Positions 1 through 8,399 of a DNA stretch of 64,000 bases are shown piece after piece. Each line of letters begins with the position of its first letter. The stretch's first letter is position 1. Below the pieces are notes generated by a model. That model did no database searches, was not told the DNA's origin, and worked only from the letters and a program-made list of their open reading frames with translations. The DNA comes from CAYXAA01 sp964462985. GTDB taxonomy: Bacteria; Pseudomonadota; Alphaproteobacteria; Rhizobiales; Stappiaceae. Position numbers and translations under genes: made by a program. The stretch is from assembly GCA_964462985.1 (NCBI GenBank), contig CAYXAA010000001.1:62001-126000 (forward strand), read 5' to 3'.

Positions 1-541
1 GCGCCATCTGCGCAAACAGGGCGAGTTCGTCGGGATCGAAGCCCGCGTCTCCATCTCCGATGCATAGCAGCAGACTGGTGGAACCATCGAGCGGCCGAGC
101 CGAAACGAGCGCGGATCGGCCGAGGCCGACGAAGCTCTCGCCCGAAGTCGACCAACCCTTTTCCAACGACAGGTCGACCAAGCGGGACTCGGGCACAGCT
201 GCAAGCGCACGCAGAAGTTCCGTTACGTCAGTCTCGAACGACAGGCGGGTGCCGCGACTGACCGCCTCAAGCTGGTAGCCGTGCGGCTTCAGCAAGAACA
301 GAAGCGAGGCAGTGCCTTCGAACACACCAACGATGTCATCCAGAACGGACTGGGCGAACTGCTCCGGCGTCCCACTCTCTGTCAGGTAGCGCAGCAGGCG
401 CGCCAGGATGGCGGCGGTGTCGCGGCGCAATGGCTCCATGCGCCGCGTCGCCGTAGCCAATTTTGACTCGTGCGCCGCAAGCCCTTCCGTTTCCGTGCCG
501 CGCTGCCCGCTACCGTGTTCCGTCTGCATATTGCCTGCCAT
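1..541 (-). CDS. GAF-domain sensor protein, N-terminal part (cut by window edge)
   Basis: Reading the minus strand from an ATG at 541 gives about 180 residues that stay open to the window edge; a second ATG at 529 is possible because neither has a strong ribosome site. After a polar 30-residue leader, residues of about 45-180 look like a GAF sensory domain. The pattern is a helix with FAQSVLDDIVGVF, a beta strand SLLFLL, a strand SLLLCIGDG, and the typical ending FDPDELALFAQMA. GAF modules of this kind usually precede histidine kinase or cyclase output domains, which would lie left of base 1. It lies downstream of, and in the same direction as, the response regulator at 1011-1994, so a two-component pairing is possible but separated by 469 bp. 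The output domain and signal are unknown. Confidence 0.7.
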   Translation of the reverse strand, partial: MAGNMQTEHGSGQRGTETEGLAAHESKLATATRRMEPLRRDTAAILARLLRYLTESGTPEQFAQSVLDDIVGVFEGTASLLFLLKPHGYQLEAVSRGTRLSFETDVTELLRALAAVPESRLVDLSLEKGWSTSGESFVGLGRSALVSARPLDGSTSLLLCIGDGDAGFDPDELALFAQMA

Positions 542-1010
542 CACATCGCGCAAAAATCCGCACGAACCTGACAGTAAGACGCCGGCTTTTTTCTTTGGTT
601 GGAACGACCATTACAATTTTAGCGACCACGGATTCTTTTCAGCCGAACTGAGGTTCGGACAAATTCTGTTGATTTCCAGTAGGGTTCGTTAAGGACGTGG
701 CCGCACGGATCGGTACCAGGTCCCCATTCAGGGATGGGGGTCATCGAACGCCCCTTCTATAACGGGAGCAACGGACACGCCTTCGCATCCGGGATCTTTT
801 GACGGCCTCGCCCGGCACCCCGATCCCAGCGCTCGGCTCAGGTCCGCGTGTCGACAGCACGAGAAGTGACAAGGGCAGGGCGCGTTGCTATGGCAGCGCG
901 CCTCTTGTCGTTGCCTACCGGCACCGCGGGCTCGTGAGGCGCTCGCCGGCGCAGGAGCCTGGGATGTCCGAGCCTCGCACGTCCTTTCCGGTGAGCCGAC
1001 CGCAAGTGGC
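542..1010. other. intergenic region with two small inverted repeats
   Basis: This stretch lies between the response regulator stop and the start of the GAF protein. I see no convincing coding frame. It holds a perfect 6-bp hairpin CCGAAC-TGAG-GTTCGG (643-658) and a second CCCCAT-N6-ATGGGG (722-739). Neither is followed by a T run on either strand, so they could be operators or weak RNA hairpins rather than terminators. The left part (about 545-640) is the most A/T-rich piece and is where a promoter for the minus-strand GAF gene would be expected. Confidence 0.5.
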
Positions 1011-1994
1011 TTAGGTCACCCGTTCCCCCGCTCCCAACGACAGGTAGTTTGGGAACACGCTGTAGACGAGACGCATGAGGTCCGACTGGCGGCTGGTCTG
1101 GGTCTTCTGGAAGATGCGCTTCAGATAGGTGCGCGCCGACTGGACCGACAGGTTGCATTCCTGCGCCGCCTCGGTGACGCTGGCGCCGAGCGCCATGACG
1201 TGGACCAGCGCGGCCTCGCTGCGCGACAGCCTGAGAACGTCGGCAATCACGTCGGGCGACGGCAGGCAGACCCTCTCCGGGTCGGCAACGACCAGGGCGA
1301 CGAGGTCGCGCTCCGCGAGCGGGCGAAGGGTCAGCGAGAACGGGCGCGTCCCGTCGTCGCGCTCCAGGCCGGACTGGATCGTCTTGCGCCCGTCGAGCGC
1401 CTCGCCGACCAGGGCATCCAGCCCGAGCGGGCGCGCGCTCTCGAGCACACGCAGCCGGCCGTCCGGAGTGCGCTGGATCTGCGGATCGGTCTCGAGCATT
1501 TCTTGCGCCGCCGCATTGGCGTGGACGATATGCGCGTCACGATCGAGCACGAAGACGCCGCCCGAGAGGAGATCGAACATGCCGTGATCCTGGCCGGGGC
1601 GCCGTGTTGCGCTGCGGGCCGCTCGGCTGTCGAGCGCAGCGGTGATGCCTTCGATCAGGGTATCGGTCGGGCAGGGCTTGGTGAAGAACTTGAAGACACC
1701 GGCATCATTGATGGCCGCGGTCGCGACAGCCAGGTCGTCCGAGCCGGTAAGCATGATCGTCAGCGCATCGCTGCCGCGTTGCCGCAACCCGCTCAGCAGG
1801 CTGACGCCGTCGAGGCCGGGCATGCGCATGTCGCAGACAATGACGTCGGGGGTCACGCTCTCGGCGGTCTTCAGCGCCTGGTGCGGGTCGGATTCAAACA
1901 GCAGCTGCCAGGACACCCCGGACGACATCAACCGGCGCTGCAGGGCGTTGAGAACCCGGACATCGTCATCGACGAAAAGCACCTTTGCCTTCAT
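1011..1994 (-). CDS. response regulator with REC, PAS and LuxR-type HTH domains
   Basis: I start the 327-residue protein at the ATG at 1994, because the N-terminal extension of the longer frame is arginine-rich and unconserved, whereas this start opens directly on the receiver strand KVLFVDDD. Residues 1-120 form a REC domain: the acidic pair DDD, the phospho-acceptor Asp in VIVCDMRMPG, Thr in MLTGSD, and Lys in FFTKPC. Residues about 140-245 resemble a PAS domain (GGVFVLDRDAHIVHANAAA). Residues about 255-315 are a GerE/LuxR helix-turn-helix (LSRSEAALV then TEAAQECNLSVQSARTYLKRIFQKT). REC-PAS-HTH is an unusual order; the PAS may add a second ligand input. No histidine kinase adjoins it except possibly the partial GAF protein downstream. 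Target genes are unknown; the divergent P450 gene is a candidate. Confidence 0.85.
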   Translation of the reverse strand: MKAKVLFVDDDVRVLNALQRRLMSSGVSWQLLFESDPHQALKTAESVTPDVIVCDMRMPGLDGVSLLSGLRQRGSDALTIMLTGSDDLAVATAAINDAGVFKFFTKPCPTDTLIEGITAALDSRAARSATRRPGQDHGMFDLLSGGVFVLDRDAHIVHANAAAQEMLETDPQIQRTPDGRLRVLESARPLGLDALVGEALDGRKTIQSGLERDDGTRPFSLTLRPLAERDLVALVVADPERVCLPSPDVIADVLRLSRSEAALVHVMALGASVTEAAQECNLSVQSARTYLKRIFQKTQTSRQSDLMRLVYSVFPNYLSLGAGERVT

Positions 1995-2322
1995 GGCCTT
2001 CGACTCCGAAGCGTTCCTTGCCGCGACTGTGGATCTTGTGATCGTAGCAGCATCGGCTTGCCCCCGGCTTAACATGACGGGCAACTGCTCCAGATGATTA
2101 GCGCGGCGTGAATCCCTGCGCCGACGTCTTCTAGTGTCCATATACGGCCGGCCTGCGCGGCTGGGGTGCCTGAGCCGACCGAGGCACGCGAATGGCGCTA
2201 ACGTCGTTAAATGGATTCCGCTTCGGCGGCTGTTGTTCTAGTGTGCGGCCGATACGGCAGGGCGGCGCTGGCACGACGTCCGGCAGTCAGCCGAACCGAG
2301 GCAGCACGGACCAGGGCGCAGA
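1995..2322. other. divergent intergenic region, response regulator / P450
   Basis: About 330 bp separate the divergent response regulator and P450 starts, so both promoters should be here. I see no clear -35/-10 pair, no lux-box-like palindrome and no coding frame that continues into a family I recognise. A weak ribosome site (AGGGCG) sits just before the P450 ATG. Confidence 0.4.
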
Positions 2323-3732
2323 ATGACGCTGGATACTCTAGAAGACGCCGCAGGAACCGCGCGGCCGGGCGAATATGTTCCGCCCTACCCGTTCCGCTAC
2401 GAAAAGGCTCCGCCGATCTTTCAGCTCATCGGCAAGGCGCGGCGCAACTTCCTTGAGATCTGGCCGAAACCGATCTTCTCGAACCGCATCGTCAATGTGA
2501 ACGTGCTGTTCCGGCAGCTGTTCATCTGCAACAGCCCGGAGACGGTGCAGGAGGCGTTCGTCAAGAAGCACGAGATCTACCAGCGCAAGAGCCCGCAGAT
2601 GCGCCACGCTCTGGAGCCGCTGATCGGCGACGGGTTGTTCATCAGCGATCAGGAGACCTGGCGGAGGCGGCGCAAGATCGTCGCGCAGATCGTGCACGGC
2701 TCGCGGCTGCCCGTCTTCGCGCCCGTCATGATCGAGACCGTGCGCGAAAAGCGCGAGGAGTGGCGGGCGCTCGGAGAAGGCGCGGAGATCAACGCACTTG
2801 CCGAGATGGCGCACCTGACGGCCGAGATCATCTGCCGCACGATCTTCGGCAGCCAGCTCGGTCGCAACTACGCAAGCGAGGTGGTCGAGGGCTTCACCGA
2901 TTATCAGAAACACATCGACCAGATCGACATTCTGTCCCTGCTCGGCCTGCCGGAATGGCTGCCGCGGCGCCGGGGCGCGGAGATCCGCCGGTCGGTCAAG
3001 CGCATTCTCGCCGTGCTCGACGAAATCATCGACCGCTACGAAAGCCGGCCCGCCGATGTGGAGGACTCCGTCATCGGCGGTCTGCTCAAGGCGCGGGACG
3101 AGGACGGCAGTCCGCTGTCGCGCGATGCGATCCGTAACGAGGCGGCGGTAATCTTCATGGCCGGCCACGAGACGACGGCCAACACGCTGGCGTGGACCTG
3201 GTTCCTGCTGTCGCAGGCGCCCTGGGTCGAGCGGCGGCTCCATGCGGAACTCGCCGAGGTGCTCGGCGATCGGGAACCGACCTTGAAGGACGTGCCCCAC
3301 CTGCCCTACACCCGGGCCATCATCGAGGAAACGCTCCGGCTCTATCCGCCGGTGCCGATCCTGGCGCGCGAAGCCATGGCGGAAGACACGATCAAGAACC
3401 GCCGGATCAAGAAGGGCGCGCTGGTCCTGGTCGTGCCCTGGCTGCTCCACCGCCACCCCGACCTGTGGCCCGACCCGGACCATTTCAAGCCGGAGCGGTT
3501 CCTGGCCGGAGCGGACGGCGACCGGCAGTCGAAGTACGCCTATGTGCCCTTCGCCATCGGCCCCAGGATCTGCGCCGGGCTGCAGTTCGGCCTGACCGAG
3601 GCGATCCTGTGCCTCGCGGTACTTGCGCAGACGTTCCGACTCCGGCTCCCTGAGGGCGTCGACGTCAAGCCGGTGTGTCGGCTGACCCTGCGTCCGGGCG
3701 AGCGGTTGCCGATGCGGCTGGAGGTGCGCTGA
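2323..3732 (+). CDS. cytochrome P450
   Basis: This is a 469-residue soluble haem-thiolate monooxygenase. The diagnostic motifs are all present and in order: the I-helix oxygen-binding motif AGHETT (about residue 284), the K-helix ExxR as EETLR (about 340), the PERF region FKPERFL (about 390), and the haem-ligand loop FAIGPRICAG with the Cys at about residue 416. Bacterial P450s need an external ferredoxin/reductase; none is encoded beside it. The next gene encodes an FAD protein, but of a family not known to feed P450s. The substrate cannot be inferred. The length and the absence of a membrane anchor fit a class I bacterial enzyme. Confidence 0.95.
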   Translation: MTLDTLEDAAGTARPGEYVPPYPFRYEKAPPIFQLIGKARRNFLEIWPKPIFSNRIVNVNVLFRQLFICNSPETVQEAFVKKHEIYQRKSPQMRHALEPLIGDGLFISDQETWRRRRKIVAQIVHGSRLPVFAPVMIETVREKREEWRALGEGAEINALAEMAHLTAEIICRTIFGSQLGRNYASEVVEGFTDYQKHIDQIDILSLLGLPEWLPRRRGAEIRRSVKRILAVLDEIIDRYESRPADVEDSVIGGLLKARDEDGSPLSRDAIRNEAAVIFMAGHETTANTLAWTWFLLSQAPWVERRLHAELAEVLGDREPTLKDVPHLPYTRAIIEETLRLYPPVPILAREAMAEDTIKNRRIKKGALVLVVPWLLHRHPDLWPDPDHFKPERFLAGADGDRQSKYAYVPFAIGPRICAGLQFGLTEAILCLAVLAQTFRLRLPEGVDVKPVCRLTLRPGERLPMRLEVR

Positions 3733-3761
3733 CGCGCCCGGAACGAACCAGCGAGCAACGC

Positions 3762-5012
3762 ATGGCCCACTCCTCCCTTGCCCGGCGGCCGACCGTCGCC
3801 GTGATCGGCGGCGGGCCGGCGGGATTGATTGCCGCCGACCATCTTGCCGCCCGCGGCAGCGCCGTCACGATCTACGAGCGCATGCCGTCCGCCGGTCGCA
3901 AACTGTTGATGGCCGGCCGCGGCGGGCTGAATCTCACGCATTCCGAGCCGTTCTCGACATTTCTTGACCGATACGGACCGGCACGGGCCGCGCTCGAGCC
4001 GGCCATCGCCGCCTTCGGCCCCGCTGCGCTGCGGGCGTGGTGTGCCGGGCTCGGCGAGGACACCTTCGTCGGCTCCAGCGGCCGAGTGTTTCCACGGAGC
4101 ATGAAGGCCTCGCCGCTGCTGCGCGCTCTGCTCAGGCGGCTGGACACCAATGGCGCGGCGCTGAAGACACGGCACGACTGGCGCGGCTTCGATGCCGCCG
4201 GCGATCTCGTGTTCTCGCGCCCCGGAGGCACCGTGACGGTGCCGCGCCCGGATGCGGTGCTGCTGGCTCTTGGCGGCGCGAGTTGGCCGCGGCTCGGCTC
4301 GACCGGGTCCTGGGCGGATATCTTCGCCGATCTCGGTGTCCCGGTCTCGCCGTTCCGACCCTCGAACTGCGGTTTCAAGGTCTCGTGGTCGGACCATTTT
4401 CGCGATCGCTTTGCCGGAACGCCCCTGAAACGCATCGGCATGACCCACGGCGGCCGCAGCGTGCGCGGCGAGGCGGTGGTGACGGCCGACGGGCTCGAAG
4501 GAGGTGCGGTCTACGCGCTCTCGGCCGGACTGCGCGATGCGATCACGGCGACCGGCCCGACGCTGATAACGATTGATCTGCGGCCCGACCTCGATCCGGC
4601 CGCGCTGAGCGTGCGACTGGAACGTCCCCGCGGCAAGCAGTCGGCATCCACCTTCCTGCGCAAGACGGCCGGGCTGGCACCGGTTGCGACCGGCCTCCTG
4701 CGCGAGGCCGGACATCTGCCGGACGACCCCGCCGCGCTCGCCGCACTGATCAAGGCTGTCCCGATCACGATGACGGCGGCGCAGCCGCTCGAGCGTGCGA
4801 TTTCGACGGCCGGCGGCATCGCCCTCGATGCCGTGGACGATGGCTTCATGCTGCGGCAGCTTCCCGGAATCTACGTGGCCGGCGAGATGCTCGACTGGGA
4901 GGCGCCGACCGGAGGCTACCTGCTGCAGGCCTCGTTCGCGACCGGGCTCGCAGCCGCCCGGGCCATTGCCGAACGGCTTCAGCTTGCGCCGGCGGAGGGA
5001 GTAACCCCGTGA
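3762..5012 (+). CDS. NAD(P)/FAD-dependent oxidoreductase, HI0933/BaiN-like flavoprotein
   Basis: The protein has 416 residues from the ATG at 3762; a longer frame would overlap the P450 by 58 bp and adds an unconserved leader. The N-terminus carries the dinucleotide fold VAVIGGGPAGLIAADHLAARG, followed by the family hallmark AGRKLLMAGRGGLNLTHSEPF and a C-terminal FAD segment GIYVAGEMLDWEAPTGGYLLQ. These match the HI0933-like flavoprotein group (TIGR03862-type). Members are described as flavoproteins of mostly uncertain substrate; BaiN acts on bile acids in gut bacteria, which does not predict the role here. It lies 29 bp after the P450 and is coupled to the next gene by a GTGA overlap, so the three probably share a transcript. 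Confidence 0.9.
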   Translation: MAHSSLARRPTVAVIGGGPAGLIAADHLAARGSAVTIYERMPSAGRKLLMAGRGGLNLTHSEPFSTFLDRYGPARAALEPAIAAFGPAALRAWCAGLGEDTFVGSSGRVFPRSMKASPLLRALLRRLDTNGAALKTRHDWRGFDAAGDLVFSRPGGTVTVPRPDAVLLALGGASWPRLGSTGSWADIFADLGVPVSPFRPSNCGFKVSWSDHFRDRFAGTPLKRIGMTHGGRSVRGEAVVTADGLEGGAVYALSAGLRDAITATGPTLITIDLRPDLDPAALSVRLERPRGKQSASTFLRKTAGLAPVATGLLREAGHLPDDPAALAALIKAVPITMTAAQPLERAISTAGGIALDAVDDGFMLRQLPGIYVAGEMLDWEAPTGGYLLQASFATGLAAARAIAERLQLAPAEGVTP

Positions 5013-5464
5013 CCATCATCTATGTCGATGCCGACGCCTGTCCGGTGAAGGACGAGACCGTGCGCGTTGCCGAACGTCACGGTTTTGCGGTCAAGATGGT
5101 CAGCAACGCCTGGATGCGGCTGCCCGAGAGTGCGTTGGTCGAACGGGTGCTCGTGCCAGAGGGGCCGGACAAGGCGGACGACTGGATCGCCGACCGCGCC
5201 GGGCGCGGCGACATCGTGGTCACGGCCGATATCCCGCTGGCGGCGCGCTGCCTGAAGGCTGGGGCGCTGGTGATGGGCCCTCGCGGCGTGCCGTTCCGCG
5301 AGGACGGCATCGGCATGGCGCTCGCAATGCGTGACCTCAAGGCGGAGCTGCGCGAGTCCGGCACGATCCGCGACGGCGGCCCGGCCTTCGCGAAGGCGGA
5401 CCGCTCGCGGTTTCTGAACGCGATGGAGACGATGGCCCGGGCGGCCAAGCGCGCGTCCGACTGA
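5009..5464 (+). CDS. YaiI/YqxD family protein (UPF0178)
   Basis: The 151-residue protein starts at a GTG that overlaps the stop of the flavoprotein gene by 4 bp. It opens with the family signature IYVDADACPVKDE and contains VVTADIPLAARCLKAGA and GPRGVPFREDGIG. This matches the UPF0178/DUF188 family, which has a PIN-like nuclease fold with conserved acidic residues. Its biological role is not established. It is the last gene of the P450-flavoprotein run and is followed by a strong hairpin. Confidence 0.9.
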   Translation: MTIIYVDADACPVKDETVRVAERHGFAVKMVSNAWMRLPESALVERVLVPEGPDKADDWIADRAGRGDIVVTADIPLAARCLKAGALVMGPRGVPFREDGIGMALAMRDLKAELRESGTIRDGGPAFAKADRSRFLNAMETMARAAKRASD

Positions 5465-5469
5465 CGCGG

Positions 5470-5490
5470 CCCGGCAGTCGGACTGCCGGG
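5470..5490. terminator. hairpin between convergent genes, probable bidirectional terminator
   Basis: CCCGGCAGTC and GACTGCCGGG form a perfect 10-bp inverted repeat around a single G, six bases after the yaiI-like stop and 27 bases from the end of the opposing BA14K gene. There is no T run, so termination may be partial or Rho-assisted. Confidence 0.5.
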
Positions 5491-5516
5491 GCCGCCTCCT
5501 TCGGCCGGCCACTACC

Positions 5517-5921
5517 TCAGCGGCAGAACACGTATCGCCCGCTGTAAGCGAGGAAGTAGCCCGTCCTCGGATTGAAGGAGCGGTAGCGCGCCGAACAGTA
5601 GCGATACCATTCCGGCGTCCACGGCTGATAAAAGACCCTCACAGGAGGCGCGTAGTACCGTGGCGGCGGCGGCGCATAATAGACCGGAGGCGGTGCGTAA
5701 TACGCCGGCGGTGCGTAGTAGCGCGGCGCAGCCAGTGCCGAGCCGATCAGCGCGCCGGCGACAAGGCCGCCGACGGCGGCACCGCCATAGCCCCAGCCAC
5801 CGTGATAGCCCCGGCGATAGCGATAGCCGGCATCTGCGGGAGCAACGGCCGATAGCAGCACAGCCGACGCGATCGTCACGGCAATACCGGCGACTGCAAC
5901 CCTCTTGGTCAGAACACTCAT
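5517..5921 (-). CDS. BA14K family protein, secreted
   Basis: The start chosen is the ATG at 5921, which has GAGGAG eight bases upstream; a GTG at 5930 is in frame. The 134-residue product has a signal peptide of about 30 residues ending near PADA. Next come a Gly-rich segment that could span a membrane (GGLVAGALIGSALA) and Tyr/Pro repeats of the form YYAPP. The C-terminal module YCSARYRSFNPRTGYFLAYSG is characteristic of the BA14K family. The founding Brucella member is an immunoreactive, lectin-like protein; homologues are widespread in Rhizobiales envelopes. Function here is inferred only as an envelope protein. Confidence 0.9.
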   Translation of the reverse strand: MSVLTKRVAVAGIAVTIASAVLLSAVAPADAGYRYRRGYHGGWGYGGAAVGGLVAGALIGSALAAPRYYAPPAYYAPPPVYYAPPPPRYYAPPVRVFYQPWTPEWYRYCSARYRSFNPRTGYFLAYSGRYVFCR

Positions 5922-6076
5922 CCCCTTCACTCCTCGACGACACCTCGCCAGAGCAGGTTCCGACCGGAACGTGCCTGTCGTTGGTATAGCATATTTACGC
6001 TGAGAATTTCGCCGATGGTGTGACGTCGATCACCTCAGACTCGCTTGTTGGCGGTGCGGAGGCAGTGTCCGTAAAC

Positions 6077-6106
6077 TTGACATGAAACATGAATCATGCG
6101 TCATAT
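6077..6106 (+). promoter_or_regulatory. promoter with overlapping 23-bp near-palindromic operator
   Basis: TTGACA (6077-6082) and TCATAT (6101-6106) form a -35/-10 pair with 18-bp spacing upstream of the ABC operon. Between them lies an inverted repeat, ATGA-aa-CATGA, a central A at 6093, then TCATG-cg-TCAT (6082-6104). All nine bases in the outer and inner arms are symmetric; only the two-base spacers differ. A factor bound here would block RNA polymerase, so repression is expected. The regulator is not identifiable. Confidence 0.65.
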
Positions 6107-6176
6107 ACGCCAGCGCCATGCTGGAGGCCGCCGGCCCTGTCCAGGCCCGCGTGGTGCGCAAGGGAGGAGCCTCGCA

Positions 6177-7373
6177 ATGAACCGCATTCTGACCGCCGCC
6201 GCGCGGCTCGCGCTCGTGTGCACGGTCGCCGCCGGCGCCGGTGCCGCCGCGGCCGACGACATCAAGATCGCCCACGTCTACGGCAAGACCGGTGCGCTCG
6301 AAGCCTACGCCAAGCAGTCGCACATCGGCCTGATGATGGGTTTGGAATACGCAACCGGCGGCACGATGGAGATCAACGGCGACAAGATCGTCGTCATCGA
6401 GAAAGACACCCAGCTCAAACCCGACATCGGCAAGGCCGCGCTGGCTGAGGCCTATGGCGACGATGACGTCGCCCTCGCCGTTGGAGCGGTCTCTTCCGGC
6501 GTCGCGCTCGCCATGCTCCCGGTTGCGGAGGAATACGGCAAGATCCTGCTGGTCGAGCCGGCGGTCGCCGACAGCGTCACCGGCGAGAACTGGAACCGCT
6601 ACATCTTCCGGACCGGCCGCAACTCCTCGCAGGATGCGATCGCGAACGCAGTGGCGCTCGGTCAGGAAGGGGTGACGATCGCCACCCTCGCCCAGGATTA
6701 CGCCTTCGGCCGCGACGGCGTCGCCGCCTTCAAGGAGGCGCTTCAGGACACCGGCGCCGAGCTGGTGTTCGAGGAATACGCCCCGACCGACACCCAGGAC
6801 TTCACGGCCAGCGCCCAGCGCATCTTCGACGCGCTCAAGGACAGGGAGGGCCGCAAGTTCCTGTTCGTGATCTGGGCCGGCGCCAATAACCCGATCGGCA
6901 AGATCAAGGCGATGGAGCCGGAGCGCTTCGGCATCGAGATTGCCACCGGCGGCAACATCCTGGCGGCCATGGCGGCCTACAAGGCGCTGCCGGGAATGGA
7001 GGGCGCAACCTATTACTACTACGAGATCCCGAAGAACCCGGTGAACGACTGGCTCGTCGCCGAGCACCAGAAGCGCCACGGCACACCACCGGACTTCTTC
7101 ACCGCCGGTGGCATGGCGGCCGGCATCGCCATCGTGGAGGCGATCAGGAAGGCGGGCTCGACCGACACCGAGGCGCTGATCACGGCCATGGAGGGGATGG
7201 AATTCGAGACTCCGAAGGGAAAGATGGTGTTCCGTCCCGAAGACCACCAGGCGCTGCAGTCGATGTACCATTTCAAGATCAAGGTCGACCCGGATGTCGA
7301 ATGGGGCATTCCGGAATTGGTCCGCGAATTGAAGATCGAGGACATGAAGATCCCGGTGAAGACGAAGCAGTAG
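6177..7373 (+). CDS. branched-chain-amino-acid-type ABC transporter, substrate-binding protein
   Basis: The start is the ATG at 6177, preceded by GGGAGGAG; an upstream in-frame ATG adds a non-signal leader. The 398-residue product has a signal peptide cleaved near AAAADDIKI, then a type I periplasmic binding fold (Peripla_BP_6). Recognisable elements are IKIAHVYGKTGALEAYAKQ, a first hinge around VGAVSSGVALAMLPVAEEYG, and ILLVEPAVADSVTGENWNRY. LivJ-type proteins of this size bind amino acids, but many relatives bind aromatic acids, urea or amides, so the ligand is open. It is the first gene of a six-gene operon. A hairpin immediately after its stop may let it be expressed above the membrane components. 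Confidence 0.92.
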   Translation: MNRILTAAARLALVCTVAAGAGAAAADDIKIAHVYGKTGALEAYAKQSHIGLMMGLEYATGGTMEINGDKIVVIEKDTQLKPDIGKAALAEAYGDDDVALAVGAVSSGVALAMLPVAEEYGKILLVEPAVADSVTGENWNRYIFRTGRNSSQDAIANAVALGQEGVTIATLAQDYAFGRDGVAAFKEALQDTGAELVFEEYAPTDTQDFTASAQRIFDALKDREGRKFLFVIWAGANNPIGKIKAMEPERFGIEIATGGNILAAMAAYKALPGMEGATYYYYEIPKNPVNDWLVAEHQKRHGTPPDFFTAGGMAAGIAIVEAIRKAGSTDTEALITAMEGMEFETPKGKMVFRPEDHQALQSMYHFKIKVDPDVEWGIPELVRELKIEDMKIPVKTKQ

Positions 7374-7382
7374 GATGCGTCG

Positions 7383-7400
7383 AGGGCGCCACGGCGCCCT
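7383..7400 (+). other. intercistronic hairpin after binding-protein gene
   Basis: AGGGCGCC and GGCGCCCT form a perfect 8-bp inverted repeat with a 2-base loop, starting 10 bases after the binding-protein stop. No T run follows. It could protect the upstream mRNA or act as a partial terminator. Confidence 0.5.
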
Positions 7401-7450
7401 CCTCCGCCGCGCGGTGGCAGCGGATGCCGGTGTCGGGAGGCTGAACGTCA

Positions 7451-7492
7451 TCCTGGACCGTGTGCGCCGCAGGCGCATCACGAGATCCAGGA
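7451..7492. repeat. REP-like extragenic palindrome
   Basis: A 42-base imperfect palindrome begins TCCTGGA and ends TCCAGGA, with inner arms GTG/CAC and GCGCC/GGCGC around a GCA loop. The arrangement resembles the dispersed palindromic elements common between genes in Rhizobiales. I found no second full copy in the window. It lies between the binding-protein and ATPase genes of one operon. Confidence 0.45.
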
Positions 7493-7622
7493 CACAGCGG
7501 CCAAGTCGCGCGCAAGCGCGATCAGATGCCCGACGAGGGTCCTTTTGCCGCCGGTCGCGTGTTCGACTGATCGGGCCTCGCAGCACTTCCCGGCCCGCCG
7601 CCAGGACAACAACCGAATCGCC

Positions 7623-8399
7623 ATGCTGGAACATCCCGTTCTCGAAACACAGGGCCTGACGATCCGCTTCGGTGGCCATGTCGCGGTCGACCGGGTGAGC
7701 TGCGCCTTCCGGCGCGGTACGCTGACGGCGATCGTCGGACCGAACGGGGCGGGCAAGACCACCTACTTTAACCTGATCTCCGGACAACTCCGGGCGACCG
7801 CCGGCACGGTGCGGCTGAACGGCGAGGACATCACGCGGCTGTCGGTGCCCGAGCGCACCGACCGCGGTATCGGCCGGGCGTTTCAGCTCACCAACCTGTT
7901 TCCGACCCTCAGTGTGCGTGAGAACGTCCGCCTCGTCGTACAGGCCAGGGCAAGACTCGGGTTCAACCTGTTTTCCCGCGCCGATGCCCATGTCGAGCTG
8001 ATAGAACGCGCCGAGCACGTGCTTGCAGAGGTGCATCTGATCGACAAGGCCAGGCTTCCTGTCTCCGCGCTGTCCCACGGCGATCAGCGCAAGCTCGAGG
8101 TCGCGCTGATGATCGCGCTGAAGCCCCAGGTGCTGATGTTCGACGAGCCGACCGCCGGCATGAGCGTCGACGAGGTGCCGGTGATCCTCGGCCTGATCCG
8201 CGGCCTCAAAGCCGATCCCGACACCACGCTCCTGCTCGTTGAGCACAAGATGGACGTGATCCGCTCGCTCGCCGACCGCATCATCGTGCTGCACAACGGC
8301 GCGCTGGTCGCCGAGGGTGAGCCGGCCGAGGTCATCGCCTCACCGATCGTGCAGGAGGCCTATCTCGGCAAGGAGCCGGTGGAGGCGGATCATGCCTGA
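7623..8399 (+). CDS. ABC transporter ATP-binding protein, LivG type
   Basis: The 258-residue ATPase starts at the ATG at 7623 (MLEHPVLETQGL); the longer frame is an unsupported extension. It has Walker A GPNGAGKTT, Q-loop GRAFQLTNLFPTLSV, a non-canonical signature LSHGDQRKLE, and Walker B VLMFDEPTAG followed by the H-loop VEHKMD. The signature LSHGDQ instead of LSGGQ is usual for LivG-type subunits. It would pair with the LivF-type ATPase, whose start overlaps its end by 8 bp, to energise import through the LivH/LivM-type channel. Confidence 0.93.
   Translation: MLEHPVLETQGLTIRFGGHVAVDRVSCAFRRGTLTAIVGPNGAGKTTYFNLISGQLRATAGTVRLNGEDITRLSVPERTDRGIGRAFQLTNLFPTLSVRENVRLVVQARARLGFNLFSRADAHVELIERAEHVLAEVHLIDKARLPVSALSHGDQRKLEVALMIALKPQVLMFDEPTAGMSVDEVPVILGLIRGLKADPDTTLLLVEHKMDVIRSLADRIIVLHNGALVAEGEPAEVIASPIVQEAYLGKEPVEADHA

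Noticed and set aside
885..2072. 395-residue frame opposite the response regulator
   Set aside because: The opposite strand encodes a complete REC-PAS-HTH protein; the frame is a GC shadow.
6030..8294. 754-residue open frame antisense to the first ABC operon
   Set aside because: It overlaps a binding protein and an ATPase with clear motifs, its sequence has low-complexity His/Arg/Asp composition, and it arises from high GC at third codon positions.
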